Origin: an uncultured beta proteobacterium
Lineage (GTDB): Bacteria; Pseudomonadota; Gammaproteobacteria; Burkholderiales; Burkholderiaceae_C
Assembly (NCBI GenBank): GCA_903897925.1
Contig: CAIUDG010000100.1
Span: 1-64,000, forward strand
Direction of reading: 5' to 3'
Length of the DNA stretch: 64,000 nucleotides
The position numbers and the translations under genes are program-made. This document shows positions 56,640 to 64,000 of the stretch, piece after piece. The notes under the pieces were generated by a model. The model searched no databases. It had not been told where the DNA came from and worked only from the letters and a program-made list of their open reading frames with translations. The stretch's first letter is position 1; every line of letters begins with the position of its first letter.

Positions 56640-57017
56640 TTACGCTGCAACCGCTTCCGATTCTCGGATCAATATTTCCGCAGGAATATGCAATCCATCG
56701 CTCAGTCGTCGAATCATGTTGAGCGACAGCGGGCGTTTATGCGCCAAGACTTCGTACACACGATTGAGTGGTCCGATATACGGGATCAGATCTTTCACGG
56801 TCATGCCAGATTGGTCCATGCGGAACTTGATCGCTTCGATGGGATCAGGAGGATCCATGGGGTAGTGCTTGGCTTCATAGGCCTGCACGAGAGTCCCCAA
56901 AACGTCAAGACGCTCCCCTTCCGGCGAGTCTGCTGCCGGGTCAAGGTCAATCAGCGCCGAGACCTCGGCTAGCGCATTGAGGTAATCGGCTTCCGTACGG
57001 ATGGCTTTTATTTCCAT
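56640..57017 (-). CDS. higA: HigA-family antitoxin
   Basis: This 125-residue protein has an N-terminal segment (MEIKAIRTEADYLNALAEVS-ALIDLD) followed by PIEAIKFRMDQSGMTVKDL and an XRE-type helix-turn-helix (about 68-115; IPYIGPLNRVYEVLAHKRPLSL-NMIRRLSDGLHIPAEIL). This is the HigA2-like antitoxin that neutralises HigB and represses the operon. It starts 2 nt after the higB stop. The toxin-first order is typical of higBA. Confidence 0.93.
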   Translation of the reverse strand: MEIKAIRTEADYLNALAEVSALIDLDPAADSPEGERLDVLGTLVQAYEAKHYPMDPPDPIEAIKFRMDQSGMTVKDLIPYIGPLNRVYEVLAHKRPLSLNMIRRLSDGLHIPAEILIRESEAVAA

Positions 57018-57019
57018 AA

Positions 57020-57337
57020 TCAGACTCCTTTAAACTGGTCAACCGTGGCCGCGTCAACCTGATCGTATTCGGCATGCGTCCCGATGAATTTCACATAGAC
57101 GTACTGCATCTTGTATGCAATGGCCACGATCAGACGGTAATCGTTCCCTTTAATGTTGAACACAACCCTGTTGTTCGCGATGATGCTGGCATTGGCGTAC
57201 TGGTTCTTCACATCCTGCGGCGTTTTCCACTGCGCTAACTTGGCTTCGGCGAACCAGGCCTTTAACGCTCCCTGCGCATCGTTGCGCTTCGGTTGCTGCC
57301 AGTAGGATTCAAGATTTCGCAGGGCGACAATTTGCAT
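57020..57337 (-). CDS. higB: HigB-family mRNA interferase toxin
   Basis: This 105-residue RelE-fold toxin contains the family blocks MQIVALRNLESYW, ALKAWFAEAKLAQWKTPQDVK, NRVVFNIKGNDYRLIVAIAYK and VYVKFIGTHAEYDQVDA. HigB toxins cut mRNA on the ribosome. The -10 box is only 7 nt upstream of the ATG, so the transcript should be leaderless or nearly so. Coupled to higA with a 2-nt gap, with its own promoter and terminator. Confidence 0.93.
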   Translation of the reverse strand: MQIVALRNLESYWQQPKRNDAQGALKAWFAEAKLAQWKTPQDVKNQYANASIIANNRVVFNIKGNDYRLIVAIAYKMQYVYVKFIGTHAEYDQVDAATVDQFKGV

Positions 57338-57344
57338 TTGGCGA

Positions 57345-57373
57345 AGTCTAGTCCCAAATTGGGATCAGCACAA
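57345..57373 (-). promoter_or_regulatory. higBA promoter with operator palindrome in the spacer
   Basis: On the minus strand, TTGTGC (-35, 57373-57368), a 17-bp spacer and TAGACT (-10, 57350-57345) form a sigma-70-type promoter. The spacer contains TCCCAATTTGGGA (57364-57352, arms TCCCAA/TTGGGA). A HigA dimer bound there would block RNA polymerase, the usual autorepression. Confidence 0.75.
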
Positions 57374-57440
57374 CTACCCCGTCCCGTGCGCGTGGATTCA
57401 TTCAACAGAGGGGATAGCCACCAGGGACAAAATTGCAGAT

Positions 57441-57483
57441 TGCAAAAGAAATCCCTCCATGGCACTGAGGCCATGGAGGGATT
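57441..57483 (-). terminator. Rho-independent terminator of the purine ABC operon
   Basis: A perfect 14-bp stem (AATCCCTCCATGGC, 57483-57470 on the minus strand, with GCCATGGAGGGATT, 57463-57450) has a 6-nt loop and is followed by TCTTTTGC. It lies about 75 nt after the binding-protein stop. Confidence 0.9.
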
Positions 57484-57558
57484 CGATCAGCGCATGTTCT
57501 TCAACACGCTACCTGAACGGCTGGGCCAGCTGCGGCCCTTTGCCAGTTAGCCAAGCAC

Positions 57559-58710
57559 TTACTTGCCGCCAGGAACCTTGCCTTCCACGCCCTTGACAAA
57601 GAAGTTCACGCCGCCGAGGAACTTGTCGTCCGCGACTTCGTCTTTCTTCACCTGCACTTTGCCGGTGTTGTCCACAATCGGGCCCTTCCAGATGACAAAG
57701 CTGCCGTCTTTCAGACCGGCCTTGACTTCATCAATCTTGGCCTTGGTTTCAGCGGGCACGTCGTCAGCAATGGAAACGATATCAATCGCACCTTCCTTGA
57801 CACCCCACCAGCTTTGGCCGGTAGTCCACTTGCCTTCCAGTGCGTCCTTGGTCGCCTTGATGTAGTAAGGACCCCAGTTGATCACACTGGATGCCAGGTG
57901 GGCCTTGGGACCGTAGGCCGTCATGTCGGAATCCCAGCCAAAGGCGCGTTTGCCCTTGTCTTGCGCTGTCTTCAGCACCGCCGGTGAGTCGGTGTTCTGG
58001 AACAGCACGTCGGCACCGCCATTGATCAGCGACGTAGCCGCTTCGGTTTCCTTCGGCGGGTTGAACCACTCATTGACCCAGACCACCTTGGTCTTGATCT
58101 TGGGATTGCTGCTTTGTGCGCCCAGCGTGAAGCTATTGATATTGCGGATCACTTCAGGAATTGGCACCGAAGCCACCACGCCCAGCGTGTTGGTCTTGGT
58201 CATCTTGCCAGCAATAACACCCGCCATATAGGCGCCTTCGTAGGTGCGGCTGTCATAGGTGCGCATGTTTTCGGCGGTCTTGTAGCCGGTGGCGTGCTCG
58301 AACTTCACGTCCTTGAAATCTGCCGCCACTTTCAACATGGTTTCCATGTAGCCGAAGGTGGTGCCGAAAATCAGCTTGTTGCCCTGGGTGGCCATGTCGC
58401 GAATCACGCGCTCGGCATCGGCCGATTCCGGCACGCCTTCAACAAAGGTCGTGGAAATCTTGTCACCAAATTCTTTTTCCAGGGCCTTGCGCGCGGTGTC
58501 GTGGGCATAGGTCCAGCCACCATCGCCGACCGGGCCGATATAAGCGAAGGCAATCTTCAAGGGTGCGGGCTTGGGCGCAGGCGCCGATGCTGCGGGTGCG
58601 GGCGCCGGCACGGGCGCCTCTTCCTTCTTGCCGCAACCCACCAAAGCGGCGCTGGCTACCGCAGTCAGCGCTGCAATTTTCAGCAGCGAACGTTTTTGCA
58701 AATCAGTCAT
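57559..58710 (-). CDS. BMP-family ABC transporter lipoprotein (purine/nucleoside), second copy
   Basis: This 383-residue binding protein has a lipoprotein signal with lipobox LVGC (C26), then an Ala/Pro linker (31-49). The PnrA-like domain is marked by IAFAYIGPVGDGGWTYAHDT, SADAERVIRDMATQGNKLIF, TTFGYMETMLKVAADF and YEGAYMAGVIAGKMT. It is the last gene of the operon after two permeases and an ATPase, and delivers nucleosides or purine bases to that complex. Some positions differ from the first copy (NEWFNPPKETEA vs NVWFDPARERDA), so the ligands may differ. Confidence 0.93.
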   Translation of the reverse strand: MTDLQKRSLLKIAALTAVASAALVGCGKKEEAPVPAPAPAASAPAPKPAPLKIAFAYIGPVGDGGWTYAHDTARKALEKEFGDKISTTFVEGVPESADAERVIRDMATQGNKLIFGTTFGYMETMLKVAADFKDVKFEHATGYKTAENMRTYDSRTYEGAYMAGVIAGKMTKTNTLGVVASVPIPEVIRNINSFTLGAQSSNPKIKTKVVWVNEWFNPPKETEAATSLINGGADVLFQNTDSPAVLKTAQDKGKRAFGWDSDMTAYGPKAHLASSVINWGPYYIKATKDALEGKWTTGQSWWGVKEGAIDIVSIADDVPAETKAKIDEVKAGLKDGSFVIWKGPIVDNTGKVQVKKDEVADDKFLGGVNFFVKGVEGKVPGGK

Positions 58711-58759
58711 TGATAGTCCTTATAAAAAACGCAGTTAGGGTCAAAAATAGCGCCGCCGA

Positions 58760-59680
58760 TCAGGTGCCCGGATAGAACGGCTTGCCGATCGCAGCAGGCA
58801 TATTAATACGAATCCAGCGCGGATTACGCGATATCAGCGCCAGCACCACAATGGTCGCCAGATAGGGCAACATGCTCAGGAACTGGCTTGGTATATCCAC
58901 GCCAATGCCCTGCAAATGGAACTGCAGCATAGTGACCCCACCAAACAGATAGGCACCAAGCAAGACCCGCGCCGGACGCCAGGTGGCGAAGGTCGTCAGG
59001 GCCAACGCAATCCAGCCCTTGCCAGCAACCATACCCTCGACCCACAAGGGCGTATAAATAATCGACAAATAGGCGCCCGCCAGCCCGCACAATGCGCCAC
59101 CGGCTACCACTGCCGCCAGGCGAATACGCCGCACCGGATAGCCCAGCGCATGCGCCGACTCCGGGCTCTCGCCAACGCTGCGCAAAATCAGGCCACCACG
59201 GGTACGGTACAAAAACCAGATCAGCAGCGCCGCGAACAGCACCGTCAGATAGACCAGCGGATGCTGGCGAAACAGCGCCGGACCAACAAACGGAATATCG
59301 GCCAGCCAGGGAATCGCAAAACTGGGCCGTTCCGGCATGCGTTCCTGCACGTAGGCGATACCGGCAAAAGCCGAAAACCCACCGCCAAACAGGCTCAACG
59401 CCAGACCGGTGGCGTACTGGTTGGTATTGAGCCAGATCACCAGCCCCCCGAAGACCGCTGCCATCAGCGCGCCGACGCCCATGCCGGCGGCAAAGCCCAG
59501 CACATCGCTGCCGGTATGCACCACGGTGGCAAAGCCGCCAATCGCCGCGCACAGCATCATGCCCTCGGCGCCCAGGTTGACGATGCCGGCTTTTTCGTTG
59601 ATCAGCAGGCCGAGCGATGCAATCGCCAGCACCGTGCCAGCATTCAGCGTGGCGGCTATCAGTAATGCGTAGGAGTCCAT
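58760..59680 (-). CDS. ABC transporter permease (BMP-linked, YufQ-like)
   Basis: This 306-residue membrane protein has about eight helices. It begins MDSYALLIAATLNAGTVLAI and contains LLINEKAGIVNLGAEGMMLC, a conserved BPD_transp_2 motif, then LGYPVRRIRLAAVVAGGALCGLAGAYLS. It forms half the membrane channel for purine nucleoside or base uptake. The ATG overlaps the previous permease's stop by one base (TAATG at 59682-59678). The binding-protein gene follows after 49 nt. Confidence 0.92.
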   Translation of the reverse strand: MDSYALLIAATLNAGTVLAIASLGLLINEKAGIVNLGAEGMMLCAAIGGFATVVHTGSDVLGFAAGMGVGALMAAVFGGLVIWLNTNQYATGLALSLFGGGFSAFAGIAYVQERMPERPSFAIPWLADIPFVGPALFRQHPLVYLTVLFAALLIWFLYRTRGGLILRSVGESPESAHALGYPVRRIRLAAVVAGGALCGLAGAYLSIIYTPLWVEGMVAGKGWIALALTTFATWRPARVLLGAYLFGGVTMLQFHLQGIGVDIPSQFLSMLPYLATIVVLALISRNPRWIRINMPAAIGKPFYPGT

Positions 59681-60750
59681 TATTTGCTTCCTTGGGTGCG
59701 TTTCCAGACCGCCCGGTAATTCACCAACGTGTCACACGCCAACAGACTGAACAGCAGCAGCCCCTGAAACACGCCGGTCAGGGACTTCGGCAGGCCCAGC
59801 CGCGACTGCGCCAGCTCGCCACCGATATAAAACATGCTCATCAGCAAAGCCGAAAACACCATGCCCACCGGATGCAGGCGCCCGACATAGGCCACGATGA
59901 TGGCGGCAAAGCCATAGCCGGCCGGCACGTACGGCGTCAGCTGACCGATCGGACCGGCCACTTCCAGGGCCCCGGCCAGGCCGGCCATGCCACCAGAGAT
60001 CAGAAACGCGGTCCACAGGGCGCTGCGCGAAGAAAAACCGGCGTACCGCGCTGCCGCCGGCGCCTGGCCGCCCACCTGCAAGGCAAAACCGGCACGGGTG
60101 CGAAACAGGAATACCCACAAACCGCCCACTCCCAGCAATGCGAACAGCACGCCAATCGACATGCGCGAGCCCGCGAACAGGCGCGGTATGCGCGTCACCA
60201 GATCGAAGTTTTTGGTCTGCGGAAAGTTATAGCCATTCGGGTCTTTCCAGGGCCCGTAGACCATATAGCCCAACACCTGCACCGCGACATAGACCAGCAT
60301 CAGGCTGACCAGGATTTCGTTGGTATTGAAGCGGTCGCGCAGCAGCGCGGCAATACCGGCCCAGACCATGCCACCAAGAATGCCGGCCAGCAATATCGGC
60401 ACCACAATCCAGCCGCTGCTGGAACTGTCGGCCGTAAGCGCCACGCCGCTGGCGGCGATCGCCCCCAACAGATACTGGCCCTCGGCACCAATATTCCAGA
60501 CATTCGAGCGATAACACACCGCCAGCCCCAGGGCAATCAGCAACAACGGCGTGGCTTTCACCACCAGCTCGCCCAGGCCGTAGGCGCTGTGGATCGGTTC
60601 CCAGAAAAACATCTGCAGTCCGCGCAGCGGGTCCTTGCCCAGCAGCGCGAACAGCGCCACACCAATCACCACGGTGCACAGCAGCGCCAGCACTGGCGAG
60701 GCATAACTCCAGACCCGCGAAGGCTCCTGGCGCGCTTCAAGCTTCAACAT
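59680..60750 (-). CDS. ABC transporter permease (BMP-linked, YufP-like)
   Basis: This 356-residue BPD_transp_2 family permease has ten or so helices. Landmarks are FFWEPIHSAYGLGELVVKAT, ALGLAVCYRSNVWNIGAEGQYLLGAI, NTNEILVSLMLVYVAVQVLG, and YGFAAIIVAYVGRLHPVGMV. It pairs with the shorter permease for the heterodimeric channel. Its 5' end overlaps the ATPase gene by 14 bp, showing tight co-translation. Confidence 0.92.
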   Translation of the reverse strand: MLKLEARQEPSRVWSYASPVLALLCTVVIGVALFALLGKDPLRGLQMFFWEPIHSAYGLGELVVKATPLLLIALGLAVCYRSNVWNIGAEGQYLLGAIAASGVALTADSSSSGWIVVPILLAGILGGMVWAGIAALLRDRFNTNEILVSLMLVYVAVQVLGYMVYGPWKDPNGYNFPQTKNFDLVTRIPRLFAGSRMSIGVLFALLGVGGLWVFLFRTRAGFALQVGGQAPAAARYAGFSSRSALWTAFLISGGMAGLAGALEVAGPIGQLTPYVPAGYGFAAIIVAYVGRLHPVGMVFSALLMSMFYIGGELAQSRLGLPKSLTGVFQGLLLFSLLACDTLVNYRAVWKRTQGSK

Positions 60751-62272
60751 GGCTCACCTCCGCAGTGCCGGCCCACAGCCCGCCCATCCAGACCCCGATT
60801 TTTTCCACTGTGGCCTCGGCCATCGGAATCGACGGCGACAGTTTGCCGCGCGCAATCACATGCAGCCGGTCGCAAATTTCAAACAATTCTTCCAACTCCT
60901 CACTCACCACCAGCACCGCGCAACCGGCGTCGCGCAAGGCCAGAATTTCAGCGCGAATCTGCGCTGCTGCGCCGACATCGACGCCCCAGGTCGGTTGCGA
61001 CACGATGAACAGCGTGGGCTGGGCATCGATCTCGCGTCCGACAATAAATTTTTGCAAATTGCCGCCCGACAGCGAACGCGCCAGCGCCTGCGGCCCGCCG
61101 GCCTTGACATTGAAATTGGCAATCAGCTTCGCCGCGTGGCTCTGCAACTGCCCAACACGAATCCAGCCCCCGGCAAAGCGCGGATGGGCAATCGCGCCGG
61201 TGCGCGTCAGCAGCAGGTTTTGCGCCAGACTCAGGGTTGGCACCGCGCCACGGCCGAGCCGCTCCTCCGGCACAAAATGCAATCCCAGCTTGCGCCGGGC
61301 GCCTGGGTGCAGCGCCGACACGTCGGTGCTGCCCATCTGGACGCTGCCGGCTGCGGCACGGCAGTCTTCACCCGACAGGGCATACAGCAATTCCTTCTGG
61401 CCATTGCCCGAGACGCCGGCAATGCCAACCACCTCGCCGGCACGCACCTCCAGGTCAATGCCGTCCAGATCGACGCCAAACTGGTCTTCGCGCGGCAGGC
61501 GCAGTGCGTTCACGCGCAGGCGCGCCGCGCCCGTGGCCTGGGCCCGGCGTTGCAGGGTTGGCGGCTCGGCACCGATCATCAACCGCGACAGCGAGGCGTT
61601 CGACTCCTCCTTGGGGTTGCAGACGCCAGTCACTTTGCCGGCGCGCAGCACCGTGCAGGCGTTGCACAGTGCCCGAATCTCGTGCAGCTTGTGCGAGATA
61701 TACAGAATGCTGCAGCCTTCCGAGGCCAGCTTCTGCAGCACCGCAAACAGTTTTTCCACCGCCTGCGGTGTCAGCACCGAGGTCGGTTCATCCAGAATCA
61801 GCAACTCCGGGCGCGTCAACAGTGCGCGAATGATTTCCACCCGCTGCATCTCCCCCACGCTCAGGGTGTGCACTGGGCGATGGGGGTCTACATCCAGGCC
61901 ATATTCCTCGGCCTTGGCCAGAATGCTGGCCGTCACCTGCGCGAGCGACTCGCGCGCCAGCCCCAGCCAGACGTTTTCCGCCACCGTCATGGTGTCAAAC
62001 AGGTTGAAGTGCTGGAACACCATGCTGATGCCGTTGGCGCGCGCTTCCTTGGGGTTGCGGATGCGGATCGGCTGGCCATTGAGAAAAATCTGTCCGGCAT
62101 CGGGCTGGATGGCGCCGTAGATGATCTTCATCAGGGTCGACTTGCCCGCACCGTTTTCGCCCAGCACGGCATGGGTTTGCCCCGGCAGGACCGTGAGCGA
62201 CACGTCACTGTTGGCAACCACGCCGGGATAGGCCTTGGTGATACCGGTCAACTGAAGTCGGGGGCTGGACAT
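60737..62272 (-). CDS. ABC transporter ATPase, double-cassette (RbsA-like, BMP-linked)
   Basis: This 511-residue protein contains two nucleotide-binding domains. The first has a normal Walker A GENGAGKS (38-45), signature LSVGEMQR and Walker B LLILDEPTSVL. The second has the usual degenerate Walker A (GVSGNGQKE), LSGGNLQKFIVGRE and VSQPTWGVDVGA. This layout is typical of sugar/nucleoside importers of the RbsA/NupO type. It is the first gene of the operon; its ATG at 62272 faces xdhA across 183 nt. Confidence 0.94.
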   Translation of the reverse strand: MSSPRLQLTGITKAYPGVVANSDVSLTVLPGQTHAVLGENGAGKSTLMKIIYGAIQPDAGQIFLNGQPIRIRNPKEARANGISMVFQHFNLFDTMTVAENVWLGLARESLAQVTASILAKAEEYGLDVDPHRPVHTLSVGEMQRVEIIRALLTRPELLILDEPTSVLTPQAVEKLFAVLQKLASEGCSILYISHKLHEIRALCNACTVLRAGKVTGVCNPKEESNASLSRLMIGAEPPTLQRRAQATGAARLRVNALRLPREDQFGVDLDGIDLEVRAGEVVGIAGVSGNGQKELLYALSGEDCRAAAGSVQMGSTDVSALHPGARRKLGLHFVPEERLGRGAVPTLSLAQNLLLTRTGAIAHPRFAGGWIRVGQLQSHAAKLIANFNVKAGGPQALARSLSGGNLQKFIVGREIDAQPTLFIVSQPTWGVDVGAAAQIRAEILALRDAGCAVLVVSEELEELFEICDRLHVIARGKLSPSIPMAEATVEKIGVWMGGLWAGTAEVSHVEA

Positions 62273-62455
62273 AGAAGGGGTTCCACCATTTTTTTTTGTA
62301 AACGCTGCAGGGTACGTATGCTAGCAAGCTTAATGCCACTGCCAGCGGAGTTTGCATGCCATGGTGCCAGTCCGGTGCGCATGGTTTGTGCTTATGCTAA
62401 TGCGTATAGTTGCCCTTCGGACTAACGAATTACCCTGCCGCACAAGGAACCTCCC
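62273..62455. promoter_or_regulatory. divergent regulatory region between the purine ABC operon and xdhAB
   Basis: This region should contain promoters for both operons. A -10-like TATAGT lies at 62405-62410 for xdhA, but I see no good -35. A run of nine T at about 62290-62298 sits just ahead of the ATPase gene. No convincing operator palindrome was found. The ribosome-binding site for xdhA is AAGGAAC, 9 nt before the ATG at 62456. Confidence 0.4.
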
Positions 62456-63958
62456 ATGAGTCAGCGCCCCCTGCGTTTTTTCCGCCGTGGCCAGGTCGTC
62501 ACCCTGGACGCCGTGGACAGCAACCGCACCCTGCTCGACCTGCTGCGTGAGGACCTGCACTGCAGCGGCACCAAGGAAGGCTGCGGCGAAGGCGATTGCG
62601 GCGCCTGCACCGTGGTGCTGGCCGAGGCGCACGAAGGCACGCTGCAATACAGTGCCATCAACAGCTGCATCCGGCTGGCGCACTCGGTGCACGGCATGGC
62701 GCTGTGGACCGCCGAAGACCTGGCCCAGGCCGACGGCCGTCTGCACCCGGTGCAACAGGCCATGGTGCAGTGCCACGCCTCGCAATGCGGCTTCTGCACG
62801 CCCGGCTTTGTAATGAGCCTGTTTGGCCAGTACCAGCAGCAAGCCGGCGCGCCGCTGTCGCGCAGCCAGGCGCAGACGGCACTGTCCGGCAATCTGTGCC
62901 GCTGCACAGGCTACCGGCCGATTCTGGACGCAGCGCAAAGCATGCACACCCTGCCCCCGGTGGCGCAGGACACGCAGCAGGTGCTGCAGGGCCTGCAGCA
63001 GATCGCGCAGGCCGACCAGGTCGACCAGGCCGTCCGCACTGCCGCGCCGAACGCCAGCTCCAGCGACGCCTACCAGGCGCCGACCGAGCTGCTAGCGTTA
63101 TTACAAGCCCGGCGTGCCGCGCCGCAGGCACAGCTGGTGGCCGGCTGCACCGACGTCGGACTGTGGATCACCAAAGGCCACCGCCGCTTTGCCCAGCTGC
63201 TCGACATCAGCAAAGTCGCGGCCTTGCGCCGCATTGAACACTATCCGCACCACCTGGCCATTGGCGCTGCGGCCACCCTCAGCGCGGCCTTCGCTGCACT
63301 GGTGGCCCAACGGCCCCAGCTGGCGCAGTTTGCGCAACGCTTTGCCGGCCTGCCGGTGCGCAACTCCGGCACCTTGGGCGGCAATGTGGCGAACGGTTCG
63401 CCCATTGGCGACTCGATGCCGCTGCTGATTGCGCTGGGCGCCCACATCGTGCTGATGCGGGCCCATGGCAAGGGCCTGGCGCACCGCACCATGGCACTGG
63501 AGGACTTCTACACCGGCTACCGGAAAAACCAGCTGGCCGCCGACGAAGTGCTGGCCTGGATCATGGTGCCGCACGCCACAGAACACGAGTTCAGCCGGGT
63601 CTACAAGGTTTCCAAACGCCAGGAAGACGACATCTCGGCAGTCTGCCTGGCACTCCAACTGCACATCGTGCAGGGCCGGGTCGAGACCGCGTCGATCGGA
63701 GCCGGCGGGGTCGCCGCCACCCCGGTACGTGCGCGCCAGACCGAAGCCGCCCTGCGCGGCCAACCCTGGACCCAGGCCACGGTAGCCACGGCCATGCAGA
63801 CCCTGCGCGCCGAGTTCGCCCCGATCAGCGACATGCGCGCCTCGGCCGCCTACCGCAGCGAAGTGCTGGGCAATCTGCTGCAGCGTTTCTGGCTGGAAAG
63901 CCAGGGCGCAGCGGCGGTATCGCTGGCGCAATGGACCGAAGAAGGAGCCGCAGCATGA
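62456..63958 (+). CDS. xdhA: xanthine dehydrogenase small subunit (Fe-S/FAD)
   Basis: This is a 500-residue protein. The N-terminal [2Fe-2S] domain has C43, C48, C51 and C71; the second cluster uses C111, C114, C148 and C150 (SQCGFCTPGF and NLCRCTGYRPI). The FAD domain (about 205-380) includes VAGCTDVGLWITKG, RNSGTLGGNVANGSPIGDS and SKRQEDDISAV; a CO-dehydrogenase flavoprotein C-terminal domain ends it. It moves electrons from the molybdopterin subunit to NAD+ as hypoxanthine and xanthine are oxidised to urate. Its stop overlaps the xdhB start (ATGA). Confidence 0.95.
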   Translation: MSQRPLRFFRRGQVVTLDAVDSNRTLLDLLREDLHCSGTKEGCGEGDCGACTVVLAEAHEGTLQYSAINSCIRLAHSVHGMALWTAEDLAQADGRLHPVQQAMVQCHASQCGFCTPGFVMSLFGQYQQQAGAPLSRSQAQTALSGNLCRCTGYRPILDAAQSMHTLPPVAQDTQQVLQGLQQIAQADQVDQAVRTAAPNASSSDAYQAPTELLALLQARRAAPQAQLVAGCTDVGLWITKGHRRFAQLLDISKVAALRRIEHYPHHLAIGAAATLSAAFAALVAQRPQLAQFAQRFAGLPVRNSGTLGGNVANGSPIGDSMPLLIALGAHIVLMRAHGKGLAHRTMALEDFYTGYRKNQLAADEVLAWIMVPHATEHEFSRVYKVSKRQEDDISAVCLALQLHIVQGRVETASIGAGGVAATPVRARQTEAALRGQPWTQATVATAMQTLRAEFAPISDMRASAAYRSEVLGNLLQRFWLESQGAAAVSLAQWTEEGAAA

Positions 63959-64000
63959 GCCCGAATCCCAGCACGGCGAGCGCCGTCGGCAGCTCCACCG
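63955..64000 (+). CDS. xdhB: xanthine dehydrogenase molybdopterin subunit, first residues only
   Basis: The reading frame starting at ATG 63955 encodes MSPNPSTASAVGSST and continues beyond the window. The ATGA overlap with xdhA and the usual xdhA-xdhB order make the molybdopterin-binding large subunit very likely. These few residues alone are not diagnostic. Confidence 0.7.
   Translation, partial: MSPNPSTASAVGSST

Noticed and set aside
57293..57550. 85-codon plus-strand frame over the higB promoter and terminator
   Set aside because: It runs across a promoter, an operator and a terminator hairpin and has no protein-like features.

Overview
This 64-kb window is a continuous stretch of bacterial chromosome with high GC content and tightly packed genes. 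Its gene content points to the order Burkholderiales, most likely a Comamonadaceae-type organism such as a Rhodoferax or Polaromonas relative. The evidence is an SAH-riboswitch-controlled ahcY-tlyA-metF operon, a double-length UvrA, an actP/yjcH cluster beside a CBS-DUF294/DnaQ pair, AceK, a LiuR-like MerR regulator and a corC-lnt-glyQ-glyS-gmhB string. The taxonomic call is inference from family resemblance. I see no rRNA, tRNA, CRISPR array, prophage or intact insertion sequence.

Layout. (1) 1-8.5 kb, housekeeping: start of rplM, rlmJ, the methyl-cycle operon ahcY-tlyA-metF behind a riboswitch, then prfC, a HAD phosphatase and an MFS exporter coupled head to tail. (2) 8.5-16.5 kb: a convergent gap with strong inverted repeats, an unrecognised 640-residue protein, and a 1925-residue tandem-duplicated UvrA. 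(3) 16.7-25.3 kb: an MHS-type transporter diverges from yjcH-actP. A ferritin-like protein, a LysE exporter, a DnaQ-type exonuclease and a cyclic-nucleotide/CBS/DUF294 sensor protein follow. (4) 25.3-38.6 kb: small coupled genes (YbaK-DUF1289 fusion, HAD, YchJ, rhodanese), then an acyl-CoA/acetate block (MBL hydrolase, acyl-CoA dehydrogenase, thiolase, AceK), carbonic anhydrase, an LTA-synthase-like phosphotransferase, a thioesterase, a LiuR-like MerR regulator and a divergent MBL gene sharing a 20-bp perfect palindrome. (5) 38.6-51.8 kb: the envelope/translation operon corC-lnt-glyQ-glyS-gmhB-peptidase, a small beta-barrel protein, an excisionase-HTH/receiver regulator, a YdcF protein, a CNNM transporter, apaH, an RhlE-like helicase and dcd. 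(6) 51.8-64 kb, purine salvage and catabolism: guanine deaminase, an adenine/adenosine deaminase, two BMP-family nucleoside-binding proteins with one complete ABC transporter, and xanthine dehydrogenase xdhA-xdhB. A DUF1566 lipoprotein and a self-contained higBA toxin-antitoxin cassette interrupt this block.

The genes form coherent modules. AhcY removes the SAH made by methyltransferases such as RlmJ and TlyA, and MetF feeds methionine regeneration. Acyl-CoA dehydrogenase, thiolase, ActP and AceK handle acetyl units and the isocitrate branch point. The right end imports purine nucleosides or bases and converts adenine and guanine through hypoxanthine/xanthine to urate. The least explained elements are the orphan 640-residue protein with its flanking inverted repeats, the duplicated UvrA, and the near-leaderless higBA promoter.
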